Shown here: positions 27,883-38,530 of the stretch, piece by piece
How positions within the stretch are numbered: the first letter of the stretch is position 1
How the letters are laid out: every line of letters starts with the position of its first letter
Assembly: GCF_025751435.1 (NCBI RefSeq)
Contig: NZ_JAOWKY010000001.1
Coordinates: 611,001-675,000 of the forward strand
Direction of reading: 5' to 3'
DNA length: 64,000 bases
DNA from: Albidovulum marisflavi
GTDB taxonomy: Bacteria > Pseudomonadota > Alphaproteobacteria > Rhodobacterales > Rhodobacteraceae
Notes under the pieces: model-generated
Databases searched by the model: none
Told to the model about the DNA's origin: nothing
What the model saw: the letters and a program-made list of their open reading frames with translations, nothing else
Translations under genes and position numbers: made by a program

Positions 27883-27895
27883 TTACAATTCGTAA
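27883..27895. promoter_or_regulatory. Imperfect palindrome in the kinase/acyl-CoA synthetase divergent region
   Basis: TTACAATTCGTAA has matching TTAC/GTAA arms around a five-base centre, with one mismatched pair in the interior. It lies about 65 bases upstream of the kinase start and about 120 bases upstream of the acyl-CoA synthetase start, in the only AT-rich part of that gap. This is a possible operator for the adjacent OmpR regulator or another dimeric protein. I found no convincing sigma-70 promoter beside it. Confidence 0.3.
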
Positions 27896-28013
27896 GATTC
27901 CCGAAAAAGTCAGGAAAGCTTTGAACACCAATCATTCTGGCGCGACGTTGGGCATCGGAGGAATCGCCTGGCGAACAACAGGCGCCGCAAGCGGCGCGGG
28001 AGGAGGACACTTG

Positions 28014-29977
<1,964 letters not shown>

Positions 29978-29981
<4 letters not shown>

Positions 29982-30799
29982 ACCAGATGAACCCGGAAGG
30001 CTACGTCACCGCCGATGGCCGCAAGATCGGCCCTGTCCTGATGGAGATGAAGAACATCAGCCTGCGTTTCGGCGGGGTGAAGGCGATCACGGACATCAGC
30101 TTCGACATCCGCGAGGGCGAGATCCGCGCCATCATCGGGCCGAACGGTGCCGGCAAGTCCTCGATGCTCAACGTCATCTCGGGCTTTTACGTCCCGCAGG
30201 ACGGCGAGGTCTGGTTCCGCGGCTACAAGCGCGGTCCGATGAAACCCTATCAGGTCGCCCGGCTGGGCATCGCTCGAACTTTCCAGAACATCGCGCTTTT
30301 TGACGGTATGAGCGTCCTGGACAACATCATGACGGGCCGTCTGACGCTGATGAAGTCGGGGCTGTTCAGCCAGGCGATGTGGTGGGGCAAGGCCGAAAAG
30401 GAAGAAACCGAACACCGCGAGAAGGTCGAGAAGATCATCGACTTCCTGGAAATCCAGCCGATCCGCAAGACCCCGGTCGGTCGCCTGCCCTATGGCCTGA
30501 AGAAGCGGGTCGAACTGGCGCGCGCGCTGGCCGCCGAGCCGAAGCTTCTGCTGCTGGACGAACCGATGGCCGGCATGAACGTCGAGGAGAAGGAGGACAT
30601 GTGCCGCTTCATTCTGGACGTGAACGACGAATTCGGCACGACCATCGCGCTGATCGAGCACGACATGGGCGTGGTCATGGACCTGTCCGACCGGGTCGTG
30701 GTCATGGACTACGGCAAGAAGATCGGAGACGGGACGCCGGACGAGGTCCGCAGCAATCCCGACGTCATCAACGCATATCTGGGGGTGTCGCATGACTGA
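29978..30799 (+). CDS. livG: LIV/HAAT-family ABC transporter ATP-binding protein (LivG-type)
   Basis: This 273-residue ATPase has Walker A GPNGAGKSS, Q-loop region FQNIALFDGMSVLDNIM, the LivG-type signature LPYGLKKRVELARAL, and Walker B LLLLDEPMAGMN with the H-loop in LIEHDMGVVMDLSDRV. It powers a branched-chain-amino-acid-type importer together with the LivF-type ATPase at 34333. The 25-residue N-terminal extension before the ABC domain is unusual. Its ATG overlaps the acyl-CoA synthetase stop (ATGA). The symbol reflects family, not proven substrate. Confidence 0.92.
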
Positions 30800-30843
30800 G
30801 GCGCGCTGTCCCCGCAACGCCTGCACCAAAGCGGAGGCCAACC

Positions 30844-31830
30844 ATGCCTGACCAGCTTCTCTATGCGATCGAAGCGGGGCTGAACGGCCTCATGGCCGGG
30901 GTGCTTTACGCTCTGGTGGCCCTTGGCTTCGTGCTGATCTTCAAGGCCTCGGGCATCTTCAACTACGCGCAGGGCGTGCTTGCGCTGTTCGCGGCGCTGA
31001 CGCTGGTCGGCTTCCAGAACGGCCAGATCCCCTTCGCCCACCTGATCAACGCGATCTTCGGGACCGATCTTCACACCTTCGGCTGGCAGCTGCCGGCCAT
31101 CGTTGCGATCGTGCTGGCCGCGGGCGTCATGGTGATTCTGTCGATCATCATCGAACGCTACGTGCTCAAGCACCTGGTGAACCAGGCACCGATCATCCTG
31201 TTCATGGCGACGATCGGCCTTGCCTATTTCCTTGAGGGCCTGGGCGACATCATGTGGGGCGCCGATATCAAGAAGCTGGATGTCGGCCTTCCGCAGGGCA
31301 TCAACGAAACCATCGACACGGTGACCTACAACGCCTTCGGCTACGGGTTCTTCATCGACAATCTCGACATCGTGGCCTCTGTCGTGGCGGCGCTTCTGGT
31401 GATCTCACTCACCATCTTCAGTCAGTACTCCAAGCAGGGCCGCGCGCTGCGCGCCGTGGCCGACGACCACCAGGCGGCGCTGTCGGTCGGCATTTCGCTG
31501 CGCTTCATCTGGGTGCTCGTCTGGTCGATCGCAGGCTTCGTGGCGCTGGTCGCGGGGATCATGTGGGGCTCGAAATCGGGGGTTCAATTCTCGCTCTCGC
31601 TCATCGCGCTCAAGGCGCTGCCGGTGCTGATGCTGGGCGGCTTCACCTCGATCCCCGGCGCGATCGTTGGCGGCCTGATCATCGGCATGGGCGAAAAGTT
31701 GTTCGAATTCTTCGTGGGCCCGATGATCGGCGGCGCGACGGAAAACTGGTTCGCCTACGTCCTGGCGCTGCTGTTCCTCGTCTTCCGGCCGCAGGGCCTG
31801 TTCGGCGAAAAGATCATCGAGAGGGTTTGA
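30844..31830 (+). CDS. livH: LIV-type ABC transporter permease (LivH-type)
   Basis: This 328-residue integral membrane protein has about eight hydrophobic segments and the LivH-type N terminus (GLNGLMAGVLYALVALGFVLIFKASG, FNYAQGVLALFAA). The cytoplasmic coupling region includes GRALRAVADDHQAALSVGIS, and the family ending FRPQGLFGEKIIERV is present. GCGGAGG lies upstream of the ATG. It pairs with the LivM-type permease three bases downstream. Confidence 0.92.
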   Translation: MPDQLLYAIEAGLNGLMAGVLYALVALGFVLIFKASGIFNYAQGVLALFAALTLVGFQNGQIPFAHLINAIFGTDLHTFGWQLPAIVAIVLAAGVMVILSIIIERYVLKHLVNQAPIILFMATIGLAYFLEGLGDIMWGADIKKLDVGLPQGINETIDTVTYNAFGYGFFIDNLDIVASVVAALLVISLTIFSQYSKQGRALRAVADDHQAALSVGISLRFIWVLVWSIAGFVALVAGIMWGSKSGVQFSLSLIALKALPVLMLGGFTSIPGAIVGGLIIGMGEKLFEFFVGPMIGGATENWFAYVLALLFLVFRPQGLFGEKIIERV

Positions 31831-31833
31831 CGC

Positions 31834-32910
31834 ATGTTCTATCGTGAAGCCGGCGACTTCAAGACAAGCTACGCCGACGACAGCCAGACCTTCCCGATCC
31901 GGTTCGACCGGCTGCGCTACTACGCCGTCATGGCGGTGGCCTTCGGGGTCATCCCGTTCTTCATCAACGACTACTGGGCGAACGCGGTCTTCGTGCCCTT
32001 CCTTATCTATGCGATCGCGGCCCTGGGGCTGAACATCCTGACCGGCTATTGCGGGCAGGTGTCCCTGGGGACCGGCGGTTTCATGGCCGTGGGGGCCTAC
32101 GCCGTCTACAAGCTGATGACCGCCTTCCCCGACGTCTCGATCCTGATCCACGTGCTGCTGGCGGGCGGGATCACGGCGATGGTGGGCGTGCTGTTCGGGC
32201 TTCCTTCGCTGCGCATCAAGGGCTTCTACCTTGCGGTCGCCACGCTGGCCGCGCAGTTTTTCCTTGTCTGGCTCTTCAACAAGGTGCCGTGGTTCTACAA
32301 CTACTCTGCCTCGGGGCAGATCTCGGCGCCGGAACGCACGATCCTGGGTCAGGCGGTTACGGGGGCGAACACGACGGCCCCGGCGAAATACCTGTTCTGC
32401 CTGATCATCCTGGTCGCGCTTGCCTGGCTTGCGCGCAACCTGACCCGCGGGACGGTAGGCCGCAAGTGGATGGCGATCCGCGACATGGACATCGCCGCCG
32501 AGATCATCGGGGTGAACCCGCTGACCACCAAGCTGTCGGCCTTCGCGATCTCGTCCTTCTACATCGGGGTCGCGGGCGCGCTGTTCTTCGCCGTCTACCT
32601 GGGCGCGGCCGAGGTGGGCGAAGCCTTCGGCATTCAGAAATCGTTCCTGATCCTCTTCATGATCATCATCGGGGGGCTGGGGTCGATCTTCGGCAGCTTC
32701 GCAGGCGCCGCTTTCATGGTCCTGATGCCGGTGCTGCTGAAGAACCTGCTGGTCGGCCAGCTTGGGTGGGCGACCGATCTGGCGGCGCATCTTGAGCTGA
32801 TGATCGTCGGCGCGCTGATCGTGATCTTCCTGATCGCGGAACCGCACGGCATGGCGCAACTCTGGCGGCTTGCGAAGGAAAAACTGAGGCTTTGGCCCTT
32901 CCCGCACTGA
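31834..32910 (+). CDS. livM: LIV-type ABC transporter permease (LivM-type)
   Basis: This 358-residue membrane protein has a polar N-terminal segment of about 30 residues (REAGDFKTSYADDSQTFPIRF) and then about nine hydrophobic helices. LivM-type motifs include LNILTGYCGQVSLGTGGFMAVGAY, the RKWMAIRDMDIAAEIIGVN coupling loop and FLILFMIIIGGLGSIFGSFAGAAF. It forms the channel with the LivH-type protein and lies three bases after it. Confidence 0.92.
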   Translation: MFYREAGDFKTSYADDSQTFPIRFDRLRYYAVMAVAFGVIPFFINDYWANAVFVPFLIYAIAALGLNILTGYCGQVSLGTGGFMAVGAYAVYKLMTAFPDVSILIHVLLAGGITAMVGVLFGLPSLRIKGFYLAVATLAAQFFLVWLFNKVPWFYNYSASGQISAPERTILGQAVTGANTTAPAKYLFCLIILVALAWLARNLTRGTVGRKWMAIRDMDIAAEIIGVNPLTTKLSAFAISSFYIGVAGALFFAVYLGAAEVGEAFGIQKSFLILFMIIIGGLGSIFGSFAGAAFMVLMPVLLKNLLVGQLGWATDLAAHLELMIVGALIVIFLIAEPHGMAQLWRLAKEKLRLWPFPH

Positions 32911-32980
32911 GGGGCCGTACAACGACAAGACCGGCAGGAGCCGGCGGACGGAAACGCTTAACCCTTGGGAGGAGACCCAG

Positions 32981-34261
32981 ATGAAGAAGACGATGACCGC
33001 GATCGCACTGGCTATGGCGGTGGCCACGCCGGCGATGGCCGACCTGGTGGTGCCGAACCTGTCCTACCGGACCGGGCCCTACGCGCCGAACGGCATCCCC
33101 TACGCGGATGGTTTCAACGACTACTTCACGCTGCTGAACGAACGCGACGGCGGCATCGGCGGCGAACTGGTTCGGGTGCCGGAATGCGAAACCGCCTACA
33201 ATACCGAAAAGGGCGTTGAGTGCTATGAAAGCACCAAGGGCGACGGCGCGCTGGTCTTCAACCCGCTGTCGACCGGGATCACCTACCAGCTGATCCCGAA
33301 GGTGACGGCGGACGGCATCACGCTCTACACGCCGGGCTATGGCCGTACCTCGGCAGCCAACGGCAAGATCTTCGAGTGGGTCTTCAACTACCCTGCCAAC
33401 TACTGGGACGGCGCGTCGGTCGCGGTCAAGCATCTGCTGGACGAAAACGGTGGCGACCTTTCGGGCAAGAAGATCGCGCTGGTCTATCACAACTCCGCCT
33501 ATGGCAAGGAGCCGATCCGCACGCTTCAGGAACTGTCCGCCAAGCACGGCTTCGAATTGGTCGAGATCCCGGTCGACCATCCGGGCCAGGAACAGAAAAG
33601 CCAGTGGCTGCAGATCCGCCGCGACAAGCCCGATTACGTCCTGATGTGGGGCTGGGGTGTGATGAACGCGGTTGCGATCCAGGAAGCCGTGAACATCCGC
33701 TACCCGATGGATCACTTCATCGGCGTCTGGTGGTCGGGCTCTGAAAACGACGTGATCCCGGCGGGCGAGGGCGCCAACGGATACAAGGCGATCGGCTTCC
33801 ACGGCACCGGCGCCGACTATCCCGTCTATGGCGATCTCAAGCAGTACGTCTATGACGCGGGCAAGGCGGCGGGCGACGGGTCCAACCCGGGCAACGTGCT
33901 GTATTCGCGCGGCATGTACGCGGCGATGATCATCTCCGAAGCCATCCGCAAGGGGCAGGAGATCGCGGGCCATTCGGCGGTCAACGCGGCTGAGGTGCGC
34001 GAGGGCTTCGAGAACCTGAACCTGACGCAGGAACGTCTGACCGAGCTTGGCCTGCCTGGTTTCGCGCAGCCGATCGAGGCGACCTGCGCCGACCATGGCG
34101 GCCCGGGTTCCGCGATGATCTTCCAGTGGGATGCGGCGGCTTCGACTTGGAACCAGGCGTCCGACTGGATCACGGCTGACAGCGAAGTTCTGGATCCGCT
34201 GATCGCCGAGGACTCGGCGGCTTTCGCCGCGGAGAACAACATCGCGGAGCGCTGCAACTAA
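32981..34261 (+). CDS. Periplasmic substrate-binding protein of the LIV-type ABC transporter
   Basis: This 426-residue secreted protein has a clear signal peptide (MKKTMTAIALAMAVATPAMA-D) and a type I periplasmic-binding fold. Examples are GFNDYFTLLNERDGGIGGELV, VSAKHLLDE-like spacing around residue 150, GKKIALVYHNSAYGKEPIRTL, and YVLMWGWGVMNAVAIQEA. GGGAGGAGA precedes the ATG. Its size exceeds the roughly 370 residues typical of amino-acid binders, which fits the longer SBPs associated with aromatic or aliphatic acids. It is flanked by the permeases upstream and a stable hairpin plus the second ATPase downstream. Confidence 0.9.
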   Translation: MKKTMTAIALAMAVATPAMADLVVPNLSYRTGPYAPNGIPYADGFNDYFTLLNERDGGIGGELVRVPECETAYNTEKGVECYESTKGDGALVFNPLSTGITYQLIPKVTADGITLYTPGYGRTSAANGKIFEWVFNYPANYWDGASVAVKHLLDENGGDLSGKKIALVYHNSAYGKEPIRTLQELSAKHGFELVEIPVDHPGQEQKSQWLQIRRDKPDYVLMWGWGVMNAVAIQEAVNIRYPMDHFIGVWWSGSENDVIPAGEGANGYKAIGFHGTGADYPVYGDLKQYVYDAGKAAGDGSNPGNVLYSRGMYAAMIISEAIRKGQEIAGHSAVNAAEVREGFENLNLTQERLTELGLPGFAQPIEATCADHGGPGSAMIFQWDAAASTWNQASDWITADSEVLDPLIAEDSAAFAAENNIAERCN

Positions 34262-34277
34262 GCGCTTTTGAAATCGC

Positions 34278-34302
34278 GCCCCGGCCCACTCAGGGCCGGG
34301 GC
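34278..34302 (+). terminator. Stable hairpin after the binding-protein gene
   Basis: GCCCCGGCCC (34278-34287) and GGGCCGGGGC (34293-34302) form a perfect 10-bp stem with a five-base loop. There is no T-run after it. Such hairpins after binding-protein genes usually protect upstream mRNA or reduce read-through, so that the binding protein exceeds the downstream ATPase in amount. Confidence 0.6.
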
Positions 34303-34332
34303 ATCCGGAACAGTTTTCAAGTGGGGCACCCA

Positions 34333-35148
34333 ATGCTCGACGCCACCAAGACCGACACGCTGCTTGAGGTCAACAACATCGAGGTGATCTACAACCATGT
34401 GATCCTCGTCCTGAAGGGTGTGAGCCTATCCGTCCCCAAGGGCGGCATCACCGCGCTTCTGGGCGGCAATGGCGCGGGCAAGACGACGACGCTGAAGGCG
34501 ATCTCGAACCTTCTGCACTCCGAACGCGGCGAGGTGACCAAGGGCTCGATCGTCTACCGCGGAGAGCGCGTGCAGGACATGAGCCCCGCCGACCTGGTGA
34601 AGAAGGGCGTCATCCAGGTGATGGAAGGGCGCCACTGCTTCGGCCACCTGACAGTCGAGGACAACCTTCTGACCGGGGCCTACACCCGCACCGACCGCGA
34701 GGTCGCGAAGGACCTTGAGATGGTCTACCACTACTTTCCGCGGCTGAAGGAACGCCGCAAGAGCCAGGCGGGCTACACCTCGGGCGGGGAACAGCAGATG
34801 GTCGCGATCGGGCGCGCGCTGATGAGCCGGCCGGAAACGATCCTGCTGGACGAGCCCTCGATGGGCCTGGCCCCGCAGCTGGTCGAGCAGATCTTCGAGA
34901 TCGTGAAGGCTGTGAACGAAAAGGAGGGGGTGACCTTCCTTCTGGCCGAGCAGAACACGAACGTGGCGCTGCGCTACGCGCACTACGGGTACATCTTGGA
35001 AAGCGGCCGGGTGGTGATGGACGGTCCCGCGAAGGATCTGCGCGAAAACCCGGACGTAAAGGAATTCTACCTGGGCATGTCGGACAAGGGGCGCAAGAGC
35101 TTCCGTGACGTGCGCAGCTACCGTCGGCGCAAGCGCTGGCTGGCGTGA
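34333..35148 (+). CDS. livF: LIV-type ABC transporter ATP-binding protein (LivF-type)
   Basis: This 271-residue ATPase has Walker A GGNGAGKTT, the LivF signature YTSGGEQQMVAIGRAL, Walker B ETILLDEPSMGLAPQLV and an H-loop replaced by LAEQNTNVAL as is normal for LivF. The C-terminal tail is basic (GRKSFRDVRSYRRRKRW). I chose ATG 34333; the GTG at 34321 lacks a ribosome site. It completes a five-component importer with the genes at 29978-34261. The convergent Dabb-domain gene ends eight bases later. Confidence 0.92.
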   Translation: MLDATKTDTLLEVNNIEVIYNHVILVLKGVSLSVPKGGITALLGGNGAGKTTTLKAISNLLHSERGEVTKGSIVYRGERVQDMSPADLVKKGVIQVMEGRHCFGHLTVEDNLLTGAYTRTDREVAKDLEMVYHYFPRLKERRKSQAGYTSGGEQQMVAIGRALMSRPETILLDEPSMGLAPQLVEQIFEIVKAVNEKEGVTFLLAEQNTNVALRYAHYGYILESGRVVMDGPAKDLRENPDVKEFYLGMSDKGRKSFRDVRSYRRRKRWLA

Positions 35149-35155
35149 TGAGGGA

Positions 35156-35488
35156 TCAAATGTCTTCGAAGCAGGTGAACACTTGATCGCGAACCTTTCC
35201 ATAAACCGCACGATGCAGCGCCAAGAGCGGTTCCGAGCATGCCCGGATGCGTTCCACCGCGTTGTCGGCCTGGCTGCGGCTGGAAAAGGTCATTGTGACA
35301 AAGAATTCGTGGTCCCGTTCCTTGTCGGTGTCGAGCGAGGGGTTTCGGTGTCGGCGCCCGAGCGTGCCGACCTCCAGCAGGAGGTCATTGCCGCAGAGAT
35401 GGGTGGCGAAATCCGCGAGAGCGGATTGGAAGGCATCCGCCGCTACGCCCGGCTTGAGGTTGAAGATCGTATGCATGTGATAGGCCAT
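35156..35488 (-). CDS. Dabb (stress-responsive A/B barrel) domain protein
   Basis: This 110-residue protein fits the dimeric alpha/beta-barrel Dabb family. It begins MAYHMHTIFNLKPGVAADAF, has an internal HEFFVTMTFSSRSQADNAVERI strand-helix unit, and ends with RDQVFTCFEDI. An excellent AGGAGG lies five bases before the ATG at 35486-35488. Family members include small cyclases and many proteins of unknown role. It is divergent from the PaaK-like ligase with 120 bases between starts, and its stop is eight bases from the livF stop. A link to the substrate metabolised by this cluster is possible. Confidence 0.72.
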   Translation of the reverse strand: MAYHMHTIFNLKPGVAADAFQSALADFATHLCGNDLLLEVGTLGRRHRNPSLDTDKERDHEFFVTMTFSSRSQADNAVERIRACSEPLLALHRAVYGKVRDQVFTCFEDI

Positions 35489-35608
35489 AGTTCCCTCCTC
35501 TCGCGACCGGCAGCGTATCACGGCGAGCAAAGCGTGCCCAAATCTTGGTCGGAATCCTGCATTTCGCGGCGTCTGCCAGACGTCTCAAGCTTGCCGAGGA
35601 ATTGAACG

Positions 35609-36778
35609 ATGACGTCATATGACACCCTCGAAACCCGTTCCGCCGACGAACGCGCAGGCGCCCAGCTTCAGGCGCTGAACGCGCAGTTGGCGCGCAATGG
35701 GCGTGATCCTGTCGCCTCGCTTGCGGATCTGGCCGAGTTGCCGGTCCTGCGCAAATCTGAACTCGCGCACGACCAGAAGCAAAAGCCCCCTTTCGGTGGC
35801 ATCCCGACCTCGAACGTCGCCCATATCTTCCAATCCCCCGGCCCGATCTATGAACCGGGCGGTGTGTCCCATGACTGGTGGCGCATGGGCCGTTTCCTGC
35901 ATGCTTGCGGCATCGGAACCGAAGATATCGTACAGAACTGTTTCGGCTATCACCTGACGCCGGCCGGCATGATCTTTGAGAACGGCGCTCGCGCAGTTGG
36001 CGCGAAAGTCCTGCCTGCCGGGACCGGCCAAACCGACCTCCAGGTCCGCGCCGCCGCCGATATCGGCACGACCGCTTATGCCGGAACGCCGGACTACCTG
36101 AAAGTGATCCTCGACCGCGCCGAGGAGATGGGCGAGCGGCTGAGGATCACCAAGGCGGCCGTCGGTGGCGGGGCCCTGTTCCCGTCGCTCCGCGCCGAAT
36201 ATGCCGACCGTGGCATTGCCTGCCTGCAATGTTACGCCACCGCCGATCTCGGCAACATCGCCTACGAAAGCCCGGCGATGGAGGGGATGATCGTCGATGA
36301 AGGCGTGATCGTCGAGATCGTCCGCCCCGGAACCGGCGATCCGGTTGCCGAGGGCGAGGTGGGCGAGGTCGTGGTCACCACGCTCAACCCCGACTATCCG
36401 CTGGTCCGCTTCGCGACAGGCGATCTTTCGGCCGTCCTGTGCGGGCAAAGCCCGTGCGGGCGCACCAACATGCGGATCAAGGGCTGGATGGGCCGCGCTG
36501 ATCAGACCACGAAGATCAAGGGCATGTTCGTCCGTCCCGAACAGGTCGCGGCCTTTGTCGCGCGGCATTCCGAAATCGCCCGCGCCCGCGTCGTCGCCAC
36601 CCGAGAGGGGGAGATCGACGTGATGACGGTCCGGGTCGAGGCCCCCGCGGGCGCCGGCGCAGGCTATGAGGACTCGGTCGCGCAGACCCTGAAGCTCAAG
36701 GGCCGCATCGAGGTCGTGCCGCCCGGAAGCCTGCCCAACGACGGCAAGGTGATCGACGACCAGCGTGTATATGACTGA
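35609..36778 (+). CDS. PaaK-like phenylacetate-CoA ligase family protein with atypical nucleotide loop
   Basis: This 389-residue protein resembles PaaK-type adenylate-forming ligases: LADLAELPVLRKSEL near the start, TTAYAGTPDYLKVILDRAEE, GEVGEVVVTTLNPDYPLVRFATGDLS, GRADQTTKIKGMFVRPEQVAAF, and a final NDGKVIDDQRVYD. PaaK proteins are usually about 430 residues. Where PaaK has a Ser/Thr/Gly-rich ATP loop (SSGTTG-like), this protein reads FQSPGPIYEPGG. It may still make an acyl-CoA or acyl-adenylate, or it may have lost that step. Proximity to the LIV-type importer and the acyl-CoA synthetase suggests a shared substrate pathway. It has no strong upstream ribosome site. Confidence 0.8.
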   Translation: MTSYDTLETRSADERAGAQLQALNAQLARNGRDPVASLADLAELPVLRKSELAHDQKQKPPFGGIPTSNVAHIFQSPGPIYEPGGVSHDWWRMGRFLHACGIGTEDIVQNCFGYHLTPAGMIFENGARAVGAKVLPAGTGQTDLQVRAAADIGTTAYAGTPDYLKVILDRAEEMGERLRITKAAVGGGALFPSLRAEYADRGIACLQCYATADLGNIAYESPAMEGMIVDEGVIVEIVRPGTGDPVAEGEVGEVVVTTLNPDYPLVRFATGDLSAVLCGQSPCGRTNMRIKGWMGRADQTTKIKGMFVRPEQVAAFVARHSEIARARVVATREGEIDVMTVRVEAPAGAGAGYEDSVAQTLKLKGRIEVVPPGSLPNDGKVIDDQRVYD

Positions 36779-36871
36779 CACGCGGATTGTCGCCGCGACC
36801 CGAACCGCTGTCATAGGATAACAGGGCCCAAGAGGTTAGACTCCGTTCCGATACCGGAAGGGAGATCTGCC

Positions 36872-38500
36872 ATGTTGACCAGAGCACCGCTCGCCGCCGC
36901 CGCGTTTCTTGCCGCCTGGCCCGTTAGCGCGCGCGATGTCGCGCTTGTTATCGGAAACGAAAACTACCGCCGCGCGCCCGACATTTCGTCGGCCGAGGAT
37001 GCGGCGGACGCCGGCGCGGCGCTTGAGGCGTCCGGCTTCGACGTGCGCGACGGGCGCGATCTGGACGCCGCGGGGCTCCGAAGGGCCCTGGCAGAGTTCC
37101 ATGCCCGCTCGGAAGACGCGGACCGGCTGGTGATCCTTGTGGCGGGGCATTTCGTGCATGCGGGCGCGCAAAGCTGGCTTCTCGGGACCGATGCGGACCG
37201 GCCCGCGCTTGGGTCGGTCGATGCCGCGGGCCTTCCTGTCGGCACGCTGATGGCGATCGCCGCCGAGCGGCCCGGCGCCGCGATGGTCCTTTTGGGGACC
37301 GAACCGCTGCCGATCGTACTTGGCCGCGGTCTGGCGGGCGGCCTGGGCGACGATCCGGCTCCGCAGGGCGTCATGGTCGTCTCGGGTGATGCCGGCACGC
37401 TGGCGGAATTCGTGACCGACGTGTTGGCGCGACCCGGGCAGACGCAGGCGGACCTGGCAGAACAGGCTGAGGGGCTGGAGGTCGCAGGCTATCTTGGCGA
37501 CGCCGCTCCCTTCCTTCCCCTGACCGAGGAGGCAGGAACGGATGACGGTGCGGCGGAACAGGCGGCCTGGGACGTGGTCCGCAGGCTGGACACGATCCCG
37601 GCGTACGAAGGGTTCCTGCGCCAGTTCCCATCTGGCCTCCATGCCGATGACGCGCGTGCCGCTATCGCGGCGATCAAGGCGCAGCCGCTTGTCCAGGCGC
37701 AGAAAGCCGAAGAGGCGCTTGGGCTGAACCGGGACCAGCGGCGCGAGATCCAGCGAAACCTCAGCCTGCTCGATTTCGATCCGCGCGGCATCGACGGGCT
37801 GTTCGGCCCCGGCTCTCGCCGGGCGATCACGGCCTGGCAGAAGGCCAACCGGCTTGATCAGACCGGCTTCCTCAATGCCGACCAGATCACGCAGCTTCAG
37901 GCGCAGGCCGACCGCCGCGCCGCCGAGCTTGAGGCCGAGGCGCGGGCGCGGCAAGCCGAACTGGAGCGCCAGGACCGGCTCTACTGGGAACAGACCGGCG
38001 CCGCGGGCGACGAAGCGGGGCTGCGCGCCTATCTGAAGCGCTATCCCGACGGGCTGTTCGCCGATCTTGCCAATGAACGGCTTGCGGTCTTCGAGGAAGA
38101 GCGCCGGCAGGCCGCGCAGGGCGCGGAACGGCTGGCCTGGGATCAGGCGGTCGCGGCGGACAGCGCGGAAGGCTACCGCGATTACCTGCGCGCCTATCCG
38201 AACGGCGTCTTTGCCGAGGATGCCAGGGCCGCGCTTGAGGCCGCCGAAGCCACGGACGCCGCCGCCGCGGACCGGGCGCAGGCAGAGGCTGCGGAAAACG
38301 CACTGGGGCTCAATCCCTTCTTCAGGCAGGCGATCGAGAAGCGGCTGGCGGATCTGGGGCTCAGTCCCGGCCGCGTGGATGGCAGCTTCGACGACGACAC
38401 CCGCCGCGCCATCCGGCGATACCAGGAGGCGCGGGGGATGGATGTCACCGGCTACCTGACGCAGGCCGCCGTGGTCCGCCTTCTGGCCGAAGGGCTCTGA
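36872..38500 (+). CDS. Secreted caspase-like (inactive) protein with two peptidoglycan-binding domains
   Basis: This 542-residue protein has a signal peptide (MLTRAPLAAAAFLAAWPVSA-R) followed by a caspase-like fold (DVALVIGNENYRRAPDISSAEDAADAGAALEASGF). The usual GHG histidine is altered (LVAGHFVHAG) and the DAC cysteine segment reads VLLGTEPLP, so peptidase activity is unlikely. After a linker come repeated PSGLHADDARAAI-like modules of about 50 residues and two PG_binding_1 domains (about 285-350 and 475-542; RVDGSFDDDTRRAIRRYQ). It probably binds cell wall in the periplasm. A GGGAGA ribosome site lies upstream. Confidence 0.78.
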   Translation: MLTRAPLAAAAFLAAWPVSARDVALVIGNENYRRAPDISSAEDAADAGAALEASGFDVRDGRDLDAAGLRRALAEFHARSEDADRLVILVAGHFVHAGAQSWLLGTDADRPALGSVDAAGLPVGTLMAIAAERPGAAMVLLGTEPLPIVLGRGLAGGLGDDPAPQGVMVVSGDAGTLAEFVTDVLARPGQTQADLAEQAEGLEVAGYLGDAAPFLPLTEEAGTDDGAAEQAAWDVVRRLDTIPAYEGFLRQFPSGLHADDARAAIAAIKAQPLVQAQKAEEALGLNRDQRREIQRNLSLLDFDPRGIDGLFGPGSRRAITAWQKANRLDQTGFLNADQITQLQAQADRRAAELEAEARARQAELERQDRLYWEQTGAAGDEAGLRAYLKRYPDGLFADLANERLAVFEEERRQAAQGAERLAWDQAVAADSAEGYRDYLRAYPNGVFAEDARAALEAAEATDAAAADRAQAEAAENALGLNPFFRQAIEKRLADLGLSPGRVDGSFDDDTRRAIRRYQEARGMDVTGYLTQAAVVRLLAEGL

Positions 38501-38530
38501 CGGGCCCGAGGGACTGCCTGCGCGGTCCCC

